Assembly (NCBI GenBank): GCA_035760965.1
Contig: DASTRY010000024.1
Location: 46,056 to 110,055 of the forward strand
Source of the DNA: JADGHX01 sp035760965
GTDB lineage: Bacteria; Pseudomonadota; Gammaproteobacteria; Steroidobacterales; Steroidobacteraceae
Reading direction: 5' to 3'
DNA: 64,000 nt
Position 1 is the first letter of the stretch, and each line of letters starts with the position of its first letter. The translations under genes and the position numbers were made by a program. The notes below the pieces were generated by a model. It searched no databases. It was not told the origin of the DNA and saw only the letters and a program-made list of their open reading frames with translations. Below, in pieces: positions 8,027 through 16,970 of the stretch.

Positions 8027-9385
8027 ATGGCCGATGCAGACCCCATAGTCATTCGCCGCTATCTGCAGAAAGTCCTGTCCTCCGAGCCCATGGACAAGTC
8101 CGAGGCGAGTCAGCGCCTCCTGCGGTATCTCACCGAGCGAGCGCTGCGCGGCGAGACTCCCAAAGAGACGGAAATCGCGATCGACGTGTTCGGTCGCGAC
8201 GCCTCTTTCAACAGCGCGGAGGAATCGCTGGTCCGCGTTGCCGTCCGTGCGCTCCGCCGACGCTTGCACGACTACTATCTCGGCCCCGGCCAGCAGGACG
8301 ACGTGCGCTTCGACGTCCCGAAGGGCGGCTATCGCCTGGTCTGGGTGACCCGCGAGTCCGAACCGGCGGTGGCGGAAACGGCGACGCCATCGAGCGCGGA
8401 AAGCCCACCCGCTGCCGAGGCGACAGCTGCCGACAATGCGCCTCAATCTCCGGCGGAGCCCGCGCAGGCCAAACCGTCCGACCCGTGGATTCGCAGGTGG
8501 GCGCTGGCCGCCACCGTCCTGCTCGGCATCTCGGTGCTGATCAACTCTTATCTATGGCTGAAGCCCGCGACCGCTGCAGTGGATCCGGCGACCGCCGAGA
8601 TCGCGCGCAGCCCGCTCTGGCACGGGATCATCGACTCGGACCGGCCGCTCATGCTCGTGCTCGGCGACGGCTTCATGTACACGAACGTCGATCCGCTGAC
8701 GGGGCGCGTGCAGCTCATCCGCGATCGGGCGATCAATTCCAGCGAGGAGCTGCGCGTGTTCCTTGCGCAGAATCCGTCCATCGCGACCGGCCGCGGGCAA
8801 CGCTACACGTCCATGCTTCAGAAGAGCACCGCCATCGGCATGGCATCGGTGTTGAGGCTGGTGAGTCACCCGGGTCGCGATATCCAAGTGCGTGCGCGCG
8901 ATGATCTGCAGGTCGACGATCTGCAGAAGTACGACATCGTGTACATCGGTCCGCTATCGCGGCTCGGTCCGCTCGCGGGGCACTACGAGCTGCAGTCGCG
9001 CTACCGGTACGAGCCGCAGGCGACGGCCATCCGGGACATCGTCACGGGCAAGACCTTCGTACCCGACGGCGAGATCACGGCGAAACACACCGAGTACGCG
9101 CTGGCGGCGCGCTTCGTCGGGCCCGCGGGCAATCACATCGTGATCCTCACGCCCGGCGGGCGGAACTCGGGACTGATGCTGACGGTGCGCACCTTCACGT
9201 CGAAGAGCGGCTTGCAGGATCTGCAAAAGAGGCTGCTCGCGATCCGCAACCCGCTGCCCGATTCTTTCGAAGCGCTGCTGGCGGTCACCTCGTTCGGTCA
9301 AACCGACGTCGCCGCCGAGGTGCTTGCCGTTCACGCCCTGCCGAACACCGCGGCGACTCTGCGACACACGGCATCGAACCCCTAG
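8027..9385 (+). CDS. Membrane-anchored regulator-like protein with N-terminal winged-helix-type domain
   Basis: A 452-residue protein. Residues about 5-105 (VIRRYLQKVLSSEPM... SQRLLRYLTERALRGE... VFGRDASFNSAEESLVRVAV... RRRLHDYYLGPGQQDDVRF) match the N-terminal DNA-binding-like module that precedes adenylate-cyclase or TPR domains in many bacterial proteins. A low-complexity Ala/Pro/Glu linker follows, then one transmembrane segment (about 153-178, RRWALAATVLLGISVLINSYLWL), then a roughly 270-residue C-terminal domain I do not recognise, presumably periplasmic. The topology suggests a ToxR-like one-component sensor. It is divergent from the DUF1592 operon and probably regulates it. ATG 8027 has only a weak upstream GGGG. 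Confidence 0.65.
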   Translation: MADADPIVIRRYLQKVLSSEPMDKSEASQRLLRYLTERALRGETPKETEIAIDVFGRDASFNSAEESLVRVAVRALRRRLHDYYLGPGQQDDVRFDVPKGGYRLVWVTRESEPAVAETATPSSAESPPAAEATAADNAPQSPAEPAQAKPSDPWIRRWALAATVLLGISVLINSYLWLKPATAAVDPATAEIARSPLWHGIIDSDRPLMLVLGDGFMYTNVDPLTGRVQLIRDRAINSSEELRVFLAQNPSIATGRGQRYTSMLQKSTAIGMASVLRLVSHPGRDIQVRARDDLQVDDLQKYDIVYIGPLSRLGPLAGHYELQSRYRYEPQATAIRDIVTGKTFVPDGEITAKHTEYALAARFVGPAGNHIVILTPGGRNSGLMLTVRTFTSKSGLQDLQKRLLAIRNPLPDSFEALLAVTSFGQTDVAAEVLAVHALPNTAATLRHTASNP

Positions 9386-9425
9386 ACCGCACTGCGCGGG
9401 CGATTCCCGCGAGGGCGTCGCTGTT

Positions 9426-9659
9426 TTACGACCGTCCGCTCCGTCGCGCAGCGCTGCTGCGCGCGCCGCGCCGTTTTGGTGCCTGCTCCTCCGGCGGTGT
9501 CCACGGCCGGCCCGTACGCTGCTCGATGTAGCCGCGAATCAAGCGCCGCAACACCTGGGAAGGCGTCGCGTCCTCCTCCGCGCACAGGCGCTCGAACAGC
9601 GCCTTCTTGCGCGGATCGATGAGGATCGTCAGTCGTGCGGTACGGTCTTCGAGGGCCAC
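9426..9659 (-). CDS. Ribbon-helix-helix (CopG-type) DNA-binding protein
   Basis: A 77-residue protein. Residues 7-45 (TARLTILIDPRKKALFERLC... ATPSQVLRRLIRGYIE) form the beta-strand and two helices of an RHH repressor, with a basic, disordered tail (KRRGARSSAARRSGRS). No toxin gene is adjacent, so it is more likely a stand-alone regulator than an antitoxin. It is divergent from the Ehr/hydrogenase-4-like operon, with only 62 bp between the two start codons and a near-palindromic ATTATAAT core between them, so autoregulation and control of that operon are plausible. Confidence 0.72.
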   Translation of the reverse strand: MALEDRTARLTILIDPRKKALFERLCAEEDATPSQVLRRLIRGYIEQRTGRPWTPPEEQAPKRRGARSSAARRSGRS

Positions 9660-9666
9660 GTGAATC

Positions 9667-9696
9667 CTGACGTGCTTCTGTGAATTTCATTATAAT
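9667..9696 (+). promoter_or_regulatory. Candidate sigma70 promoter for the Ehr-like operon
   Basis: A perfect -10 hexamer TATAAT (9691-9696) lies 18 bp after a partial -35 (CTGACG, 9667-9672), 26 bp upstream of the GTG start at 9722. The -10 is embedded in ATTATAAT, which reads identically on the other strand, so the same core could serve the divergent RHH gene. It is conspicuously AT-rich in this GC-rich sequence. Confidence 0.5.
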
Positions 9697-9721
9697 CGAA
9701 TGCGCACTCACGTAGCATCCC

Positions 9722-11728
9722 GTGACACCACTGATCCAGTCTCCGCTCGCCGCTTGCCTGGCGCTGATAGCGCTCTGGGGCCTGATCGGACTCGCAGGTT
9801 TGCTGCGCCCGTCGAATCTCGCGTTAGTGGCGCGCACGCTGTTTCCGCTGGGTGCACTGTGCGCGCTCGCTCTCGCCGTCGTGGCTGGGCTCGGTCTTGC
9901 AACGCCGACCGAGCAGTTCGTCCTGCCGATCGGTCTTCCGGACCTGCCGATGCACGTGCGGCGCGACGCGCTGTCGAGCCTATTTCTGATGCTGCTCGGT
10001 ATGGCGAGCGCCGGCATTTCGACGTTCGCCGCGGGCTATTTCCGCAGTGGCCAGGGTACGCGGCCCGGCCTGCTCTGCCTGCAATATCACCTGTTCCTCG
10101 CGAGCATGGGCTTCGTGATGCTCGCCGACGATGCCTACACGTTCATGGTGGCCTGGGAAACCATGGCGTTGTCCTCCTACTTTCTCGTCACCACCGAGCA
10201 CCGCATTCCCGAGATCCGCAGCGCGGGATTTCTCTACCTGCTGATCGCGCATCTGGGGGCGATCGCGATCCTGCTGAGCTTCGGCGTGATGCAGGGTGGC
10301 AGCTGGCAGTTCACGTTCGATGCCATGCGCGGCGCGAATCTCGCCCCGCATTGGGCGGCGACCGCCTTCCTGCTCGCACTGTTCGGCTTCGGCGCGAAAG
10401 CGGGTCTCGTGCCGCTGCACGTGTGGCTTCCTGAAGCGCATCCCGCGGCGCCGTCGCCGGTGTCTGCGCTCATGAGCGGCGTGATGCTGAAGACTGCCGT
10501 GTACGGCGTGCTGCGCGTGACGTTCGACCTGCTGGGCGATGTGGCTTGGTGGTGGGGCCTCGTGCCGCTCGGCTTGGGGCTCTTCAGCGCCGTGTATGGC
10601 GTCGTGTTCGCCGCGGCCCAGACGGACATGAAGCGGCTGCTCGCGTTCTCGTCGATCGAGAACATCGGCATCATCTTCACGGCGTTCGGGCTCGCGATCG
10701 TGTTCCGCGGCGTCGACATGCAGACGTTCGCGGCGCTCGCGCTGGTCGCGATGCTGTATCACTGCCTCAATCACGCGGTGATGAAGAGTCTGTTGTTCCT
10801 CGGCACGGGAGCGGTGCTGCACTCGACCGGCGAGCGCAATCTCGGACGGCTCGGCGGCCTGATCCGCCGCATGCCGTGGGTCGCTTGGCTCACGCTGGTC
10901 GGGGCACTCGCCATGGCCGGCCTTCCGCCCCTGAACGGCTTCGTCTCGGAATGGCTGCTGCTGCAGGCCTTCCTCTTCTCGCACGAAGTGCCGCGCACGT
11001 TCGTGAACATGTTGTTGCCGATGGGTGCCGCGCTCGTCGCGATGGCGGCCGCGCTCGCCGGCTACGTGATGGTGAAGTTCTTCGGCGTCGTCTTTCTCGG
11101 CCAACCGCGCGAAGCGGCCCTCGCCCGCGCACACGATGCGGGCGTCCTCGAGCGCATCGGGCTCGCCTGGCTGGCGCTCGGTTGCGTTCTGCTCGGGCTC
11201 TTGCCGGCGCGCGTCGTCAGCGTGCTACGCACCGTGGTTCAGGATATGAGCGGCGTCACGTTGCAGCCGGAAGCCGCGCCGTGGTGGCTGCTGGTTCCGG
11301 TGCCGGGCCGCGAAGCCTCGTACTCGGCGCTCATCTTCTTCTTCGCCATCACGGCCGTCGTGCTCGTCACGGTCTTCACGGTGCGACGCTTCTATCACGG
11401 CCGCGCGCGACGCGCGGCGCCGTGGGATTGCGGCTTCGCCCGCCTGAACGCCCGCATGCAGGACACCGCCGAGGGCTTCGGACAACCGATCCGGCACATC
11501 TTCGGACCCTTCTTCGCGATGAAGCGCGAGCTGCCGTCGCCGTTCGACAAGGAGCCGCGCTACCGCGTGGTCGTGGGCGATCGGTTCTGGCAAGCGCTTT
11601 ATGTGCCGCTCGGCGCGCTCGTGCAGCGCGTGGCCGATGCGTTCGCGTGGGTACAGCAGGGACGCATCGCGACGTATCTGCTCTACAGCTTCATCACCCT
11701 CGTGGCACTTCTGGCGCTCGTGCTATGA
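9722..11728 (+). CDS. Hydrogenase-4 component B-like proton-pumping membrane subunit (HyfB/NuoL family)
   Basis: A 668-residue, multi-spanning protein of the Mrp-antiporter/NuoL-type family. Hallmarks are WETMALSSYFLV (the conserved TM5-type Glu), FGAKAGLVPLHVWLPEAHPA (conserved Lys/His of the proton channel), and DMKRLLAFSSIENIG. The C-terminal part (from about 540) has the HyfB-like cytoplasmic stretch 'PWDCGF...' and a final transmembrane helix. In hydrogenase-4/FHL-type complexes this subunit couples redox energy to ion pumping. It starts at GTG 9722 downstream of the TATAAT promoter, and its stop overlaps the next ATG (ATGA). First gene of the six-gene complex. Confidence 0.88.
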   Translation: MTPLIQSPLAACLALIALWGLIGLAGLLRPSNLALVARTLFPLGALCALALAVVAGLGLATPTEQFVLPIGLPDLPMHVRRDALSSLFLMLLGMASAGISTFAAGYFRSGQGTRPGLLCLQYHLFLASMGFVMLADDAYTFMVAWETMALSSYFLVTTEHRIPEIRSAGFLYLLIAHLGAIAILLSFGVMQGGSWQFTFDAMRGANLAPHWAATAFLLALFGFGAKAGLVPLHVWLPEAHPAAPSPVSALMSGVMLKTAVYGVLRVTFDLLGDVAWWWGLVPLGLGLFSAVYGVVFAAAQTDMKRLLAFSSIENIGIIFTAFGLAIVFRGVDMQTFAALALVAMLYHCLNHAVMKSLLFLGTGAVLHSTGERNLGRLGGLIRRMPWVAWLTLVGALAMAGLPPLNGFVSEWLLLQAFLFSHEVPRTFVNMLLPMGAALVAMAAALAGYVMVKFFGVVFLGQPREAALARAHDAGVLERIGLAWLALGCVLLGLLPARVVSVLRTVVQDMSGVTLQPEAAPWWLLVPVPGREASYSALIFFFAITAVVLVTVFTVRRFYHGRARRAAPWDCGFARLNARMQDTAEGFGQPIRHIFGPFFAMKRELPSPFDKEPRYRVVVGDRFWQALYVPLGALVQRVADAFAWVQQGRIATYLLYSFITLVALLALVL

Positions 11729-12675
11729 GAGTCATCGACATCTTCACGCAGCTGCTCGAGCTGGTTGCCGCACTGGCGGCCGCACCGCTCTTCATGGGCT
11801 GGATCAACCAGTGCCGCGCGTGGCTGCAGAATCGCAGCGCGCCGAGCCTGTGGCTGCCCTATCACGCAATCCGCAAGCTCTTTCACAAGGATGCCGTGAT
11901 CGCCGAGCACGCGTCGCCGCTTTTTCGCGTGGCGCCGTACGTGGTGTTCGGCGCAATGGTGACGGCGGCGGCCATCATCCCGTCGATGAGCACCGAGCTG
12001 CCCTTCACGAGGGCTGCCGACGCCATCGCGCTCGTCGGGCTCCTCGCCATGGCGCGCGTGTTTCTGTCGCTCGCCGCGATGGATATCGGCACGGCCTTCG
12101 GCACGCTCGGCGCGCGCCGCGAAATGATGGTGGGATTCCTTGCGGAGCCCGCGCTGCTGATGGTGATCTTCGTCGCCTCGATGATCTCGGCGACCACGTC
12201 GCTGACCGGCATCACGGAGAATCTGGCCACACAGAACCTCGGCCTGTATCCGAGTCTCGCCTTCACGGCCATCGCCTTCACCATGGTGCTGCTCGCCGAG
12301 AACGCGCGCATCCCGATCGACAATCCCGCGACCCATCTCGAGCTCACGATGATTCACGAGGCGATGCTGCTCGAGTATTCGGCGCGTCATCTCGCGCTCA
12401 TGGAGTGGGCCGCGGCGCTGAAGCTCTTCAACTACGCCTGCATCGGGTTCGCGCTCTTCGTGCCCTGGGGCGTATCGACCGGCGCGAGCGGCCCGGGCGC
12501 GCTGCTCGCCGCCATCCCGCTGCTCGCGGCGAAACTCGCCGTGGCCGGCGCCGTCCTGGCGTTCATCGAAACCATCTCGGCGAAGCTGCGCGTGTTCCGC
12601 GCGCCGGAATTTCTCGCGACCGCGTTCCTCTTCGCCGTGCTCGGCCTGCTCGTGCACCTGCTGCTCGGAGCGTGA
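11725..12675 (+). CDS. Hydrogenase-4 component C-like membrane subunit (HyfC/HycD/NuoH family)
   Basis: A 316-residue, roughly eight-helix membrane protein. Features typical of the HycD/NuoH group include WLPYHAIRKLFHK near the N-terminus, ARREMMVGFLAEPALLMV, and the conserved acidic loop VLLAENARIPIDNPATHLELTMIHEAM. This subunit connects the peripheral redox arm to the pump modules. Its ATG overlaps the stop of the preceding gene by four bases, showing tight coupling. It ends three bases before the next start. Confidence 0.88.
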   Translation: MRVIDIFTQLLELVAALAAAPLFMGWINQCRAWLQNRSAPSLWLPYHAIRKLFHKDAVIAEHASPLFRVAPYVVFGAMVTAAAIIPSMSTELPFTRAADAIALVGLLAMARVFLSLAAMDIGTAFGTLGARREMMVGFLAEPALLMVIFVASMISATTSLTGITENLATQNLGLYPSLAFTAIAFTMVLLAENARIPIDNPATHLELTMIHEAMLLEYSARHLALMEWAAALKLFNYACIGFALFVPWGVSTGASGPGALLAAIPLLAAKLAVAGAVLAFIETISAKLRVFRAPEFLATAFLFAVLGLLVHLLLGA

Positions 12676-12678
12676 AGC

Positions 12679-13380
12679 ATGGCCGGCACGCCCTTTGATC
12701 TGCAGCTCCTGAATCTCTGTGCGGCGTTTCTGCTGCTGCTGTCCTTCGCCATGCTCGCGCAGCGGCGGATCGTGACGCTCGTGAATCTGCTCGCGGTGCA
12801 AGGCGGGCTGCTGTTCGTCGCAACGCTGCTCCTCGCGTGGCGTACCGGGCAGCATCACCTGTATCTGTCGGCGGCGCTCACGCTCGGACTCAAGGTGATC
12901 TTGCTTCCTTGGCTGCTGCATCGGCTCATCCGGCGACTCCAGGTGTACTGGGACACGGAGCCGTTGCTCAACATTCCGGGCACGATGCTGATCGGGCTCC
13001 TGGTCGTCGTGTTCGCATTCGGTCTCGCGCAGCCGATCTCGGCGCTCGCCAGCACTGCCACGCGCAGCGCCATCGGCATTGCGGTCGCCGTGGTGCTGCT
13101 GTCTTTCATCACGATGATCACGCGACGCAAGGCCATGTCGCAGGTCGTCGGCTTCCTGTCGATGGAGAACGGGCTGTTCTTCGGCGCCATGAGCGCCACG
13201 TACGGCATGCCCATGATCGTCGAGTTCGGCGTGGCGCTCGACGTCCTCGTCGCCGTGCTCGTGCTCGGCATCTTCTTCTTCCAGATCCGCGAACAGTTCG
13301 ACAGCCTCGACCTGCACCACCTCGAATCCCTGAAAGAGGGGCTGCCGGCCGCGCCGCCTGCGTCCGAGGAGGACGGCTGA
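12679..13380 (+). CDS. Hydrogenase-4 component E-like membrane subunit (HyfE)
   Basis: A 233-residue membrane protein with about six hydrophobic helices. It resembles HyfE, a fusion-like subunit related to NuoK plus the first helices of a NuoJ-like protein: AQRRIVTLVNLLAVQGGLLF, KVILLPWLLHRLIRRL, and FLSMENGLFFGAM with the NuoK-type Glu (residues about 155-167). It ends in a charged cytoplasmic tail. It lies between the C- and F-type subunits in the canonical hyf order, separated by only a few bases on each side. Confidence 0.82.
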   Translation: MAGTPFDLQLLNLCAAFLLLLSFAMLAQRRIVTLVNLLAVQGGLLFVATLLLAWRTGQHHLYLSAALTLGLKVILLPWLLHRLIRRLQVYWDTEPLLNIPGTMLIGLLVVVFAFGLAQPISALASTATRSAIGIAVAVVLLSFITMITRRKAMSQVVGFLSMENGLFFGAMSATYGMPMIVEFGVALDVLVAVLVLGIFFFQIREQFDSLDLHHLESLKEGLPAAPPASEEDG

Positions 13381-13381
13381 G

Positions 13382-14839
13382 ATGGAATTTCTCTTCTTGC
13401 TCGGAAGCCCGCTCGCCGGTGCGCTCGCGCTGGCGTTCTACGGTGCGCGGCGCTGGGCACCTGAGCTCAATGTGGCCGTCAGCCTCGCAACGTTCCTTGC
13501 GGCGTGTGCGCTCACGGCGCGCGTCATCGGTGAAGGCGACGTGCTGGTCGCTCACGAGCAGTTCTTCATCGATCCGTTCAACGTCTTTCTGGTGACGCTC
13601 ACGGCGCTGGTCGGCTTCACCACCTCGCTCTTCTCGCGCCCGTACATGCGCGTCGAGATGGAACACGGGCGCGTCACGGCGAAGCGTCTGCGGCTCTATC
13701 ACAGCATGTACCAGCTCTTCATGGCGACCATGCTGATCGCGCTCACGACCAACAACATGGGTTTGCTGTGGGTCGCGATGGAAGCCGCCACACTCTCGAC
13801 GGTGCTGCTGGTCACGCTCTATCGGACGGCCGCGAGCCTCGAGGCGGGATGGAAGTACTTCATCCTGTGCGGGGTGGGCATCGCGCAGGCGCTGTTCGGC
13901 ACGATCCTGCTGTACTTCGCGGCGGAGAAAGTTCTCGGCGCCGAGGGTGTGAGCGCGCTGCTCTGGACGCACCTGAACGGCGTGAAGAGCGAGCTCGAAC
14001 CCGCCGTCCTGTCGCTGGCGTTCGTGTTTCTGCTCGTCGGATACGGAACGAAGGTCGGGCTCGCCCCGCTCCACAACTGGCTGCCGGATGCGCACGCTGA
14101 AGGTCCGACGCCCATCTCGGCGGTGCTCTCGGGTTTGCTCCTGAATGTCGCCATCTACGCGGTGGTCCGCTGCAAGGTGCTGGTCGAGGGCTCACTGCAT
14201 TCCCCCCTGCCCTCGCAGATGCTCATGGGCTTTGGCCTGCTCTCCGTCGTGCTCGCCGCGTTCTTCCTCTGGCGCCAGCGCGATGTGAAGCGGCTGTTCG
14301 CGTATTCCTCCATCGAGCACATGGGGATCATCACGTTTGCGTTCGGGATGGGCGGTCCGGTCGCGAATTTCGCCGCGCTGTTGCACATGACGGTGCATTC
14401 GCTCACGAAGTCCGCGATCTTCTTCGCAGTCGGCCACGCGGCGCAGAAGGCCGGGTCGCAGCTGATGGAGAACATCCGCGGGCTCATCACGCTCTCGCCG
14501 ACAGTGGGCTGGGGTCTGATGATGGGCTCCCTCGCCATCCTGGGCATGCCGCCGTTCGGCGTGTTCGCGAGCGAGTTCCTGATCCTGACGACGGCGATGC
14601 GCGAGCAGCCGTGGGCGACGCCCATCTTGCTCGCCGCGCTCGGCGTGGCCTTCGCCGCGATCTTCGGACGCGTGCAGCCGATGGTGTTCGGCGAAACGAG
14701 CGCGCGGCGCCTGCCCCATCCACCCGCGCTGCTGCCGGTGTTCACGCACCTCGCCTTCGTGCTCTTGCTCGGGCTCTACGTGCCGCCGTATCTCGCGGAC
14801 TGGTACCGCGCGGCAGCGCGCCTGATCGGAGGCGAGTGA
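13382..14839 (+). CDS. Hydrogenase-4 component F-like proton-pumping membrane subunit (HyfF/NuoN family)
   Basis: A 485-residue antiporter-like subunit, the second proton pump module of the complex. Conserved motifs: WVAMEAATLSTVLLV (pump Glu), YGTKVGLAPLHNWLPDAHAEGP (Lys and His of the half-channels), DVKRLFAYSSIEHMGII, and HSLTKSAIFFAVGH. The presence of two antiporter modules (this and HyfB-like) is typical of hydrogenase-4 and Ehr complexes and suggests more ions moved per electron pair than in FHL-1. It lies one base after HyfE and one base before the large-subunit gene. Confidence 0.88.
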   Translation: MEFLFLLGSPLAGALALAFYGARRWAPELNVAVSLATFLAACALTARVIGEGDVLVAHEQFFIDPFNVFLVTLTALVGFTTSLFSRPYMRVEMEHGRVTAKRLRLYHSMYQLFMATMLIALTTNNMGLLWVAMEAATLSTVLLVTLYRTAASLEAGWKYFILCGVGIAQALFGTILLYFAAEKVLGAEGVSALLWTHLNGVKSELEPAVLSLAFVFLLVGYGTKVGLAPLHNWLPDAHAEGPTPISAVLSGLLLNVAIYAVVRCKVLVEGSLHSPLPSQMLMGFGLLSVVLAAFFLWRQRDVKRLFAYSSIEHMGIITFAFGMGGPVANFAALLHMTVHSLTKSAIFFAVGHAAQKAGSQLMENIRGLITLSPTVGWGLMMGSLAILGMPPFGVFASEFLILTTAMREQPWATPILLAALGVAFAAIFGRVQPMVFGETSARRLPHPPALLPVFTHLAFVLLLGLYVPPYLADWYRAAARLIGGE

Positions 14840-14840
14840 G

Positions 14841-16376
14841 ATGCCGCTGCGCGCTTGGCTCGATCTCAGTACACCTTTGGCGGGCGCGCCCGGTGTGCAA
14901 GCGCTCAACGTGTCGCTCGATGAGTGGCGCACGCTCGCCGTGGACTTTGCGGCAGCCGGCGCGCGGCTGTTCGCGTTGTGGGCCAGCGGCGACGACAGCG
15001 GTGCGCCGGCGGTTCGCGCGGTGTTTCTCACCGAGAGCCAGGCCTTCCTCGTGAACCTGAGGCTCGCGCGCCCCGACGTGCGCTATCCGGGGCTCGAGAA
15101 TCTCTTTCCGGCCGCATCCCGCATGCAGCGCGCGATTGCGGATCTTTGCGGCTTGTACTCGACGGACCCGGACACGCGCCCGTGGCTGCGACACGCAGCG
15201 TGGCCCTCGGACTTCCGGCCGCTGATCGACGCGCAAGTACCGGCTGCCGTGCCCGGCGCGATCGACAACTACGAATTCGTCCGCGTCGAGGGCGAAGGCG
15301 TGCACGAAATCCCGGTGGGCCCGGTGCACGCCGGCACGATCGAGCCCGGACACTTTCGCTTCTCCGTCGTCGGCGAGAAGGTGCTGAAGCTCGAAGAGCG
15401 GCTTGGATACACGCACAAGGGCATCGAGCGGCGCTTCACGGAGCTGCCGATCCTCGAAGGACACCGGCTCGCGGCGCGTGTCTCGGGCGACTCCGCCGTC
15501 GCGTTCTCGTGGGCGTACTGTCAGGCGCTCGAAGGCATGGCCAACGTGCACATCCCGCCGCGAGCGGCGTGGCTCCGGGCGCTGAGCCTGGAGCTCGAAC
15601 GAGTCGCCAACCATCTCGGCGATCTGGGTGCGCTCGGCAACGATGCGGGTTTCGCGTTCGGTCTCGCACAGTTCTCGCGACTCAAGGAGCAGGTGCTGCG
15701 CGCGGCGAACGAGGCGCTCGGGGCGCGGTATCTCATGGACATCGTCGTGCCGGGCGGCACATCCAGGAATCTGCGCGATGCAGGCGTTCGAGCGCTTGCC
15801 GCATGCATCCGCGACGTCGGAGAGGAAGCGCGACACTTGCGCACCATTTACGACGAGCACGAAGGCGTGCGGGATCGCTTCAACGGTGCCGGAGCCGTAG
15901 CGCCTGGACTTGCGACGCGGTTGGGACTCATCGGGCTCGCGGGGCGCGCGAGCGGCCAGGCGTTCGATCTGCGCGCGGACTTGCCGTGCGCACCGTACTC
16001 CGAGCTGGCGGTTGCGAAAGTCGTGCGCAGCGAGGGCGACGTCGCCGCGCGCGTTGCCGTGCGCTTCGATGAGCTGCAGGAATCCTGCCGTCTGATCCTG
16101 CGCATTCTCGGCTCGATGCCGTCGGGCCCGCATGTCATGAGCGTGCCCGCGCCGGAGCGCGGCACGATCGGCGTCGGGCTCATCGAAGGATGGCGCGGCC
16201 CGGTGCTCGTGGGCCTCGAAGCCGGCGAGGCCGGCTCGATCCGCCGCTGTCATCCGCACGATCCTTCCTGGCAGAACTGGCCGGTTCTCGAGCACGCCAT
16301 CATCGGGAACATCGTTCCGGATTTCCCGCTGATCAACAAATCCTTCAACCTCGCCTACAGTGGGCACGATCTGTAA
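14841..16376 (+). CDS. Ehr-type 'large subunit' (HyfG/NuoCD-like) lacking the Ni-Fe cysteines
   Basis: A 511-residue protein. Residues about 1-140 correspond to the NuoC-like domain; 165-511 to the NuoD/HycE-like domain (GEKVLKLEERLGYTHKGIE, LELERVANHLGDLG). In true [NiFe] hydrogenases the first ligand motif is CxxC after the 'EGH/ER' region; here it reads ARVSGDSAV (212-220), with no cysteines. The C-terminal DPCxxC motif is likewise absent: the end reads HDPSWQNWPVLEHAI... INKSFNLAYSGHDL. So no Ni-Fe site can form. This matches the 'energy-converting hydrogenase-related' (Ehr) complexes, whose substrate is unknown. It could be mistaken for hycE/hyfG in automatic annotation. Confidence 0.85.
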   Translation: MPLRAWLDLSTPLAGAPGVQALNVSLDEWRTLAVDFAAAGARLFALWASGDDSGAPAVRAVFLTESQAFLVNLRLARPDVRYPGLENLFPAASRMQRAIADLCGLYSTDPDTRPWLRHAAWPSDFRPLIDAQVPAAVPGAIDNYEFVRVEGEGVHEIPVGPVHAGTIEPGHFRFSVVGEKVLKLEERLGYTHKGIERRFTELPILEGHRLAARVSGDSAVAFSWAYCQALEGMANVHIPPRAAWLRALSLELERVANHLGDLGALGNDAGFAFGLAQFSRLKEQVLRAANEALGARYLMDIVVPGGTSRNLRDAGVRALAACIRDVGEEARHLRTIYDEHEGVRDRFNGAGAVAPGLATRLGLIGLAGRASGQAFDLRADLPCAPYSELAVAKVVRSEGDVAARVAVRFDELQESCRLILRILGSMPSGPHVMSVPAPERGTIGVGLIEGWRGPVLVGLEAGEAGSIRRCHPHDPSWQNWPVLEHAIIGNIVPDFPLINKSFNLAYSGHDL

Positions 16377-16916
16377 ATGCTGAAGACGCTGCGACAGATT
16401 GCTTCGATCGGCATCGCCACCGAGCCCGCGCCGGCGGCGGATGAGTCGCTGCGAGTGCGCGAGCACCTGCAGGAGCAAATCCGGGACGTGCTCGGACGCG
16501 CGCTCTGCATCCGTCAGGTCGACGCCGGCTCGTGCAATGGGTGCGAGCTCGAGATCCAGGCGATGGCCAATCCGCTCTACAACCTCGAAGGGCTCGGCAT
16601 CCGCTTGGTCGCGAGCCCGCGTCATGCGGATCTGCTGCTCGTGACGGGTCCGGTGTCGAAGCACATGGAAGTCGCGCTGCGCCGGACGTACGACGCCATG
16701 CCCGATCCGAAGCTGGTCGTGGCCGTCGGCGACTGCGGCTGCACGGGCGGCATCTTCGGCGAGAGTTATGCGACGTGCGGGCGCGTCTCGAATGTGATCC
16801 CGGTGGACGTCGCGATCCCGGGATGTCCGCCGAGCCCGGTGCGAATCATGGCGGGGATCCTGACCGCCATCTCGAGCCCGCGCACGCGCGAAGGCGCTCG
16901 CTCGACAGCGAGCTGA
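16377..16916 (+). CDS. Ehr-type small subunit (HyfI/NuoB-like) with intact [4Fe-4S] ligands
   Basis: A 179-residue protein with the NuoB/HycG fold. The four ligands of the proximal (N2-like) cluster are kept: C53 and C56 in SCNGCELE, C120 in VGDCGCTGG and C150 in PGCPPSP. Thus electrons can still reach the interface where the Ni-Fe site is missing in the partner. It starts immediately after the large-subunit stop. No HyfA/HyfH-type ferredoxin subunit and no hydrogenase maturation (hyp) gene is present nearby. Confidence 0.86.
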   Translation: MLKTLRQIASIGIATEPAPAADESLRVREHLQEQIRDVLGRALCIRQVDAGSCNGCELEIQAMANPLYNLEGLGIRLVASPRHADLLLVTGPVSKHMEVALRRTYDAMPDPKLVVAVGDCGCTGGIFGESYATCGRVSNVIPVDVAIPGCPPSPVRIMAGILTAISSPRTREGARSTAS

Positions 16917-16970
16917 TCGGCACGCATCACGGGCCGGATCGCGCTGGTCCACCCCTTGCTGCGCGGGGGC

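Noticed and set aside
9722..16916. Annotation as a hydrogen-producing formate hydrogenlyase / hydrogenase 4
   Set aside because: The large subunit lacks both Ni-Fe cysteine pairs, and no ferredoxin subunit, formate dehydrogenase or hyp gene is seen.
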